A stretch of 7,260 nucleotides of DNA from Bacteroidales bacterium. GTDB lineage: Bacteria > Bacteroidota > Bacteroidia > Bacteroidales > JAAUTT01. The notes under the pieces were generated by a model. It ran no database searches. It was not told where the DNA came from and was given only the letters and a program-made list of their open reading frames with translations. The DNA lies in assembly GCA_012031335.1 (NCBI GenBank), contig JAAUTT010000210.1:1-7260 (forward strand), written 5' to 3'. This document shows positions 5,513 to 7,260 of the stretch, piece after piece; the stretch's first letter is position 1; the number at the start of each line of letters is the position of its first letter. A program made the translations under genes and the position numbers.

Positions 5513-7260
5513 ATGTTTTTTCATTACCTGAAAATTGCCCTGAGATACCAGTTAAAGAATAAGTTTTTTTCATTTATCAGCATAATCGGACTTGCAATTG
5601 GCATGGCTGTATCTATCCTGATTATGAATTACGCCAGCTTTGAATACAGTTTTGATAAAATGCACACAAAAACGCGACCGTATTTACCGTGTCGAAAGCC
5701 GTTTTTATGAGGGTAAACAACTCACCGACGATTGGGCAACCAGTACTTTTGGATATGGTAGCGCTATGAGCCGCGAAATGACGGGTATTGAAGACTTTGT
5801 CAGGATTGGAGTGCAAAATATGGAACAAACCGTTTCGTATCAGGAAAAACATACCCGCGAAAATGGAATTGCCTATGCCGAGCCCTCCTTCTTCAAAATA
5901 TTTGATTTTAAAATTCAGCGGGGCGATATTAACGACCAGTTAATACGTCCAAATACGGTAGTTATAACACAGGAGGTGGCCAGGCGTATTTTTAAGGATG
6001 AGAACCCGATTGGGAAGATCCTGATTTTTGCCTCAGGGTCGAACTTCAATAACTGCGAGGTTACAGGTGTTTTACAGGATTTCCCCAAAAACTCCCATAT
6101 CAGGTTCAACTTCCTGATATCATATAAAACACTTCCCGAATGGATGAAGGAATTCTGGTACCTGCACGAAGCTTATACCTATCTGTTACTGGCGCCGGGC
6201 AAAAATCCGAAAGAGATTGAAGATAAGTTTCCAGCTATGTCAGTGAAATATAAAACCATGGAAGCGCTCAAAAATAAAACCTGGGCAGTAAACCTGGTGC
6301 CACTCCAAAAAATTCATCTGAACCCACAAAAGCAATATGAACGTGAAGGTGAAAGGCAACGAAAATCGGTGATTACCTCATGTTAATTGCCATTGTTATA
6401 TTGATTACAGCCTGGATCAATTATATCAACCTGGCCACAGCCCGTTCCATGGAACGTGCAAAAGATATAGGCATTCGAAAAGTTACCGGAGCTTTCCCAA
6501 ACCAGTTAATCAGGCAGTATATGATGGAATCGTGGCTTGTAAACCTCTCTGCCATACTGCTGGCTATTGTTCTTGTTCTTGTTCTCAAACCACTTTTCAA
6601 CCGGATTATTGGCGAAAGTATCGGATTGATAATGCTGCAGCAACCGGTATTCTGGGTTTCAACATTTATTATACTGTTTTTAGGTATTGCACTGTCGGGT
6701 TTTTACCCTGCATTTGTTATGACTAGGATAAAGCCTGCCAGCATTTTAAAAGGCACTTATGCCAATCATGGCTCAGCTGGTACTATCCGGCAAATACTGG
6801 TTGTATTTCAATTTGCGGCTTCACTTTTCCTGATCTGCGGAACTTTTATCGTTTACAAACAGGTGAAATTTATGCAGGACCAAAACCCGGGTGTAAAAAT
6901 AGATCGTACCATTATTCTCAAATACCCGGTTTTACGCGAAAATCTGCAAACTCAGGTAGCGATGTTTGCCGAAAATCTGGAACAGGAAACTAATATCACC
7001 TCTGCAACATTGGCAAGTGCAGTTCCGGGAATGGAGGTTGCCTTTTTTGCTTCTAACAGGCTTCAGGGAGACGGGCAGGACCGACACCGGCTGTATGAGA
7101 TGCTTATTGTTGACGATCATTTTGTTGAAACATTCGGGTTTGAACTGATTGCAGGACGATCTTTCAAAAAAGGATTTGGTAACGACCGCGAAAATCTGCT
7201 TATCAACGAGGAAGCCATGAAAACACTGGGTATCGGAAAAGCCGAAGATGGCTGCCACTT
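5513..7260 (+). CDS. MacB/FtsX-type ABC transporter permease (3' partial, frameshifted)
   Basis: ATG 5513 begins a cytoplasmic start and first membrane helix (KNKFFSFISIIGLAIGMAVS, residues about 15-40), followed by a MacB-type periplasmic domain: DRIYRVESRFYEGKQ, YAEPSFFKIFDFK, RPNTVVITQEVARRIFKDE and GVLQDFPKNSHIRFNF. The FtsX core follows, with helices around 6377-6440, 6530-6600 and 6650-6720 and the conserved NLATARSMERAKDIGIRKV. A further helix (about 6790-6860) starts the second module, so this is the Bacteroidota permease of about 800 residues; about 580 are in the window. Two breaks interrupt it. An extra A in AAAAA (5668-5672) ends the first frame at 5710, and at least one base is missing between 6350 and 6383, where the second frame stops at 6386. 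From 6353 the third frame is open to the edge. Such permeases export peptides, macrolides or lipoproteins with a separate ATPase, which is not in this window. Substrate unknown. Confidence 0.88.

Noticed and set aside
6932..7258. 108-codon minus-strand frame over the permease
   Set aside because: It is antisense to the third frame of the permease, which is open and family-typical across the whole stretch.

Overview
The window looks like chromosomal DNA of a member of the Bacteroidota, probably an environmental Bacteroidales/Marinilabiliales-like lineage. Four things suggest this: a type IX secretion (T9SS) tail on the first protein, twin-arginine leaders of the style common in this phylum on two enzymes, a TAnnTTTG-type -7 promoter box, and start codons without clear Shine-Dalgarno sequences. 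The species cannot be fixed from the sequence alone.

Layout. (1) 3-1238 (+): the C-terminal part of a CotH-family protein kinase carrying a T9SS sorting tail; it enters from the left edge. (2) 1284-1859 and 1876-2743 (+): an exported VOC/glyoxalase-fold protein followed 16 bp later by a hydroxypyruvate-isomerase-like TIM-barrel sugar isomerase with a twin-arginine leader. (3) 2764-2795: a hairpin terminator shared with the convergent gene. (4) 3842-2833 (-): an aldo/keto reductase, also with a twin-arginine leader. (5) 3843-4000: a divergent promoter region with a 13-bp direct repeat and a good Bacteroidota promoter. (6) 4001-4411 (+): a small DUF551-like protein. (7) 4515-5130 (+): an ECF-type sigma factor with no FecR anti-sigma gene after it. 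(8) 5131-5512: a 382-bp gap with no convincing gene but several palindromes. (9) 5513 to the right edge (+): a MacB/FtsX-type ABC transporter permease, incomplete.

The three enzymes in the middle (VOC protein, TIM-barrel isomerase, aldo/keto reductase) all appear to be exported and could form a small envelope-located module acting on sugars or other carbonyl compounds. That link is inferred from location and leaders; no substrate can be read from the sequence. The sigma factor and the permease are in the same direction but far enough apart to be separate transcription units.

The most striking property of the window is that five of its seven genes are interrupted by single-base frame changes or in-frame stops, while the protein sequence on both sides of each break stays family-typical with catalytic residues intact. 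Most breaks can be placed in or next to short homopolymers (GGGG twice, AAAAA, GG, TT). This pattern fits uncorrected sequencing or assembly errors better than ancient gene decay, but recent pseudogenisation cannot be excluded. Each such gene is annotated over its full corrected extent. I see no CRISPR array, insertion sequence, tRNA or rRNA, and no convincing new multi-gene system.
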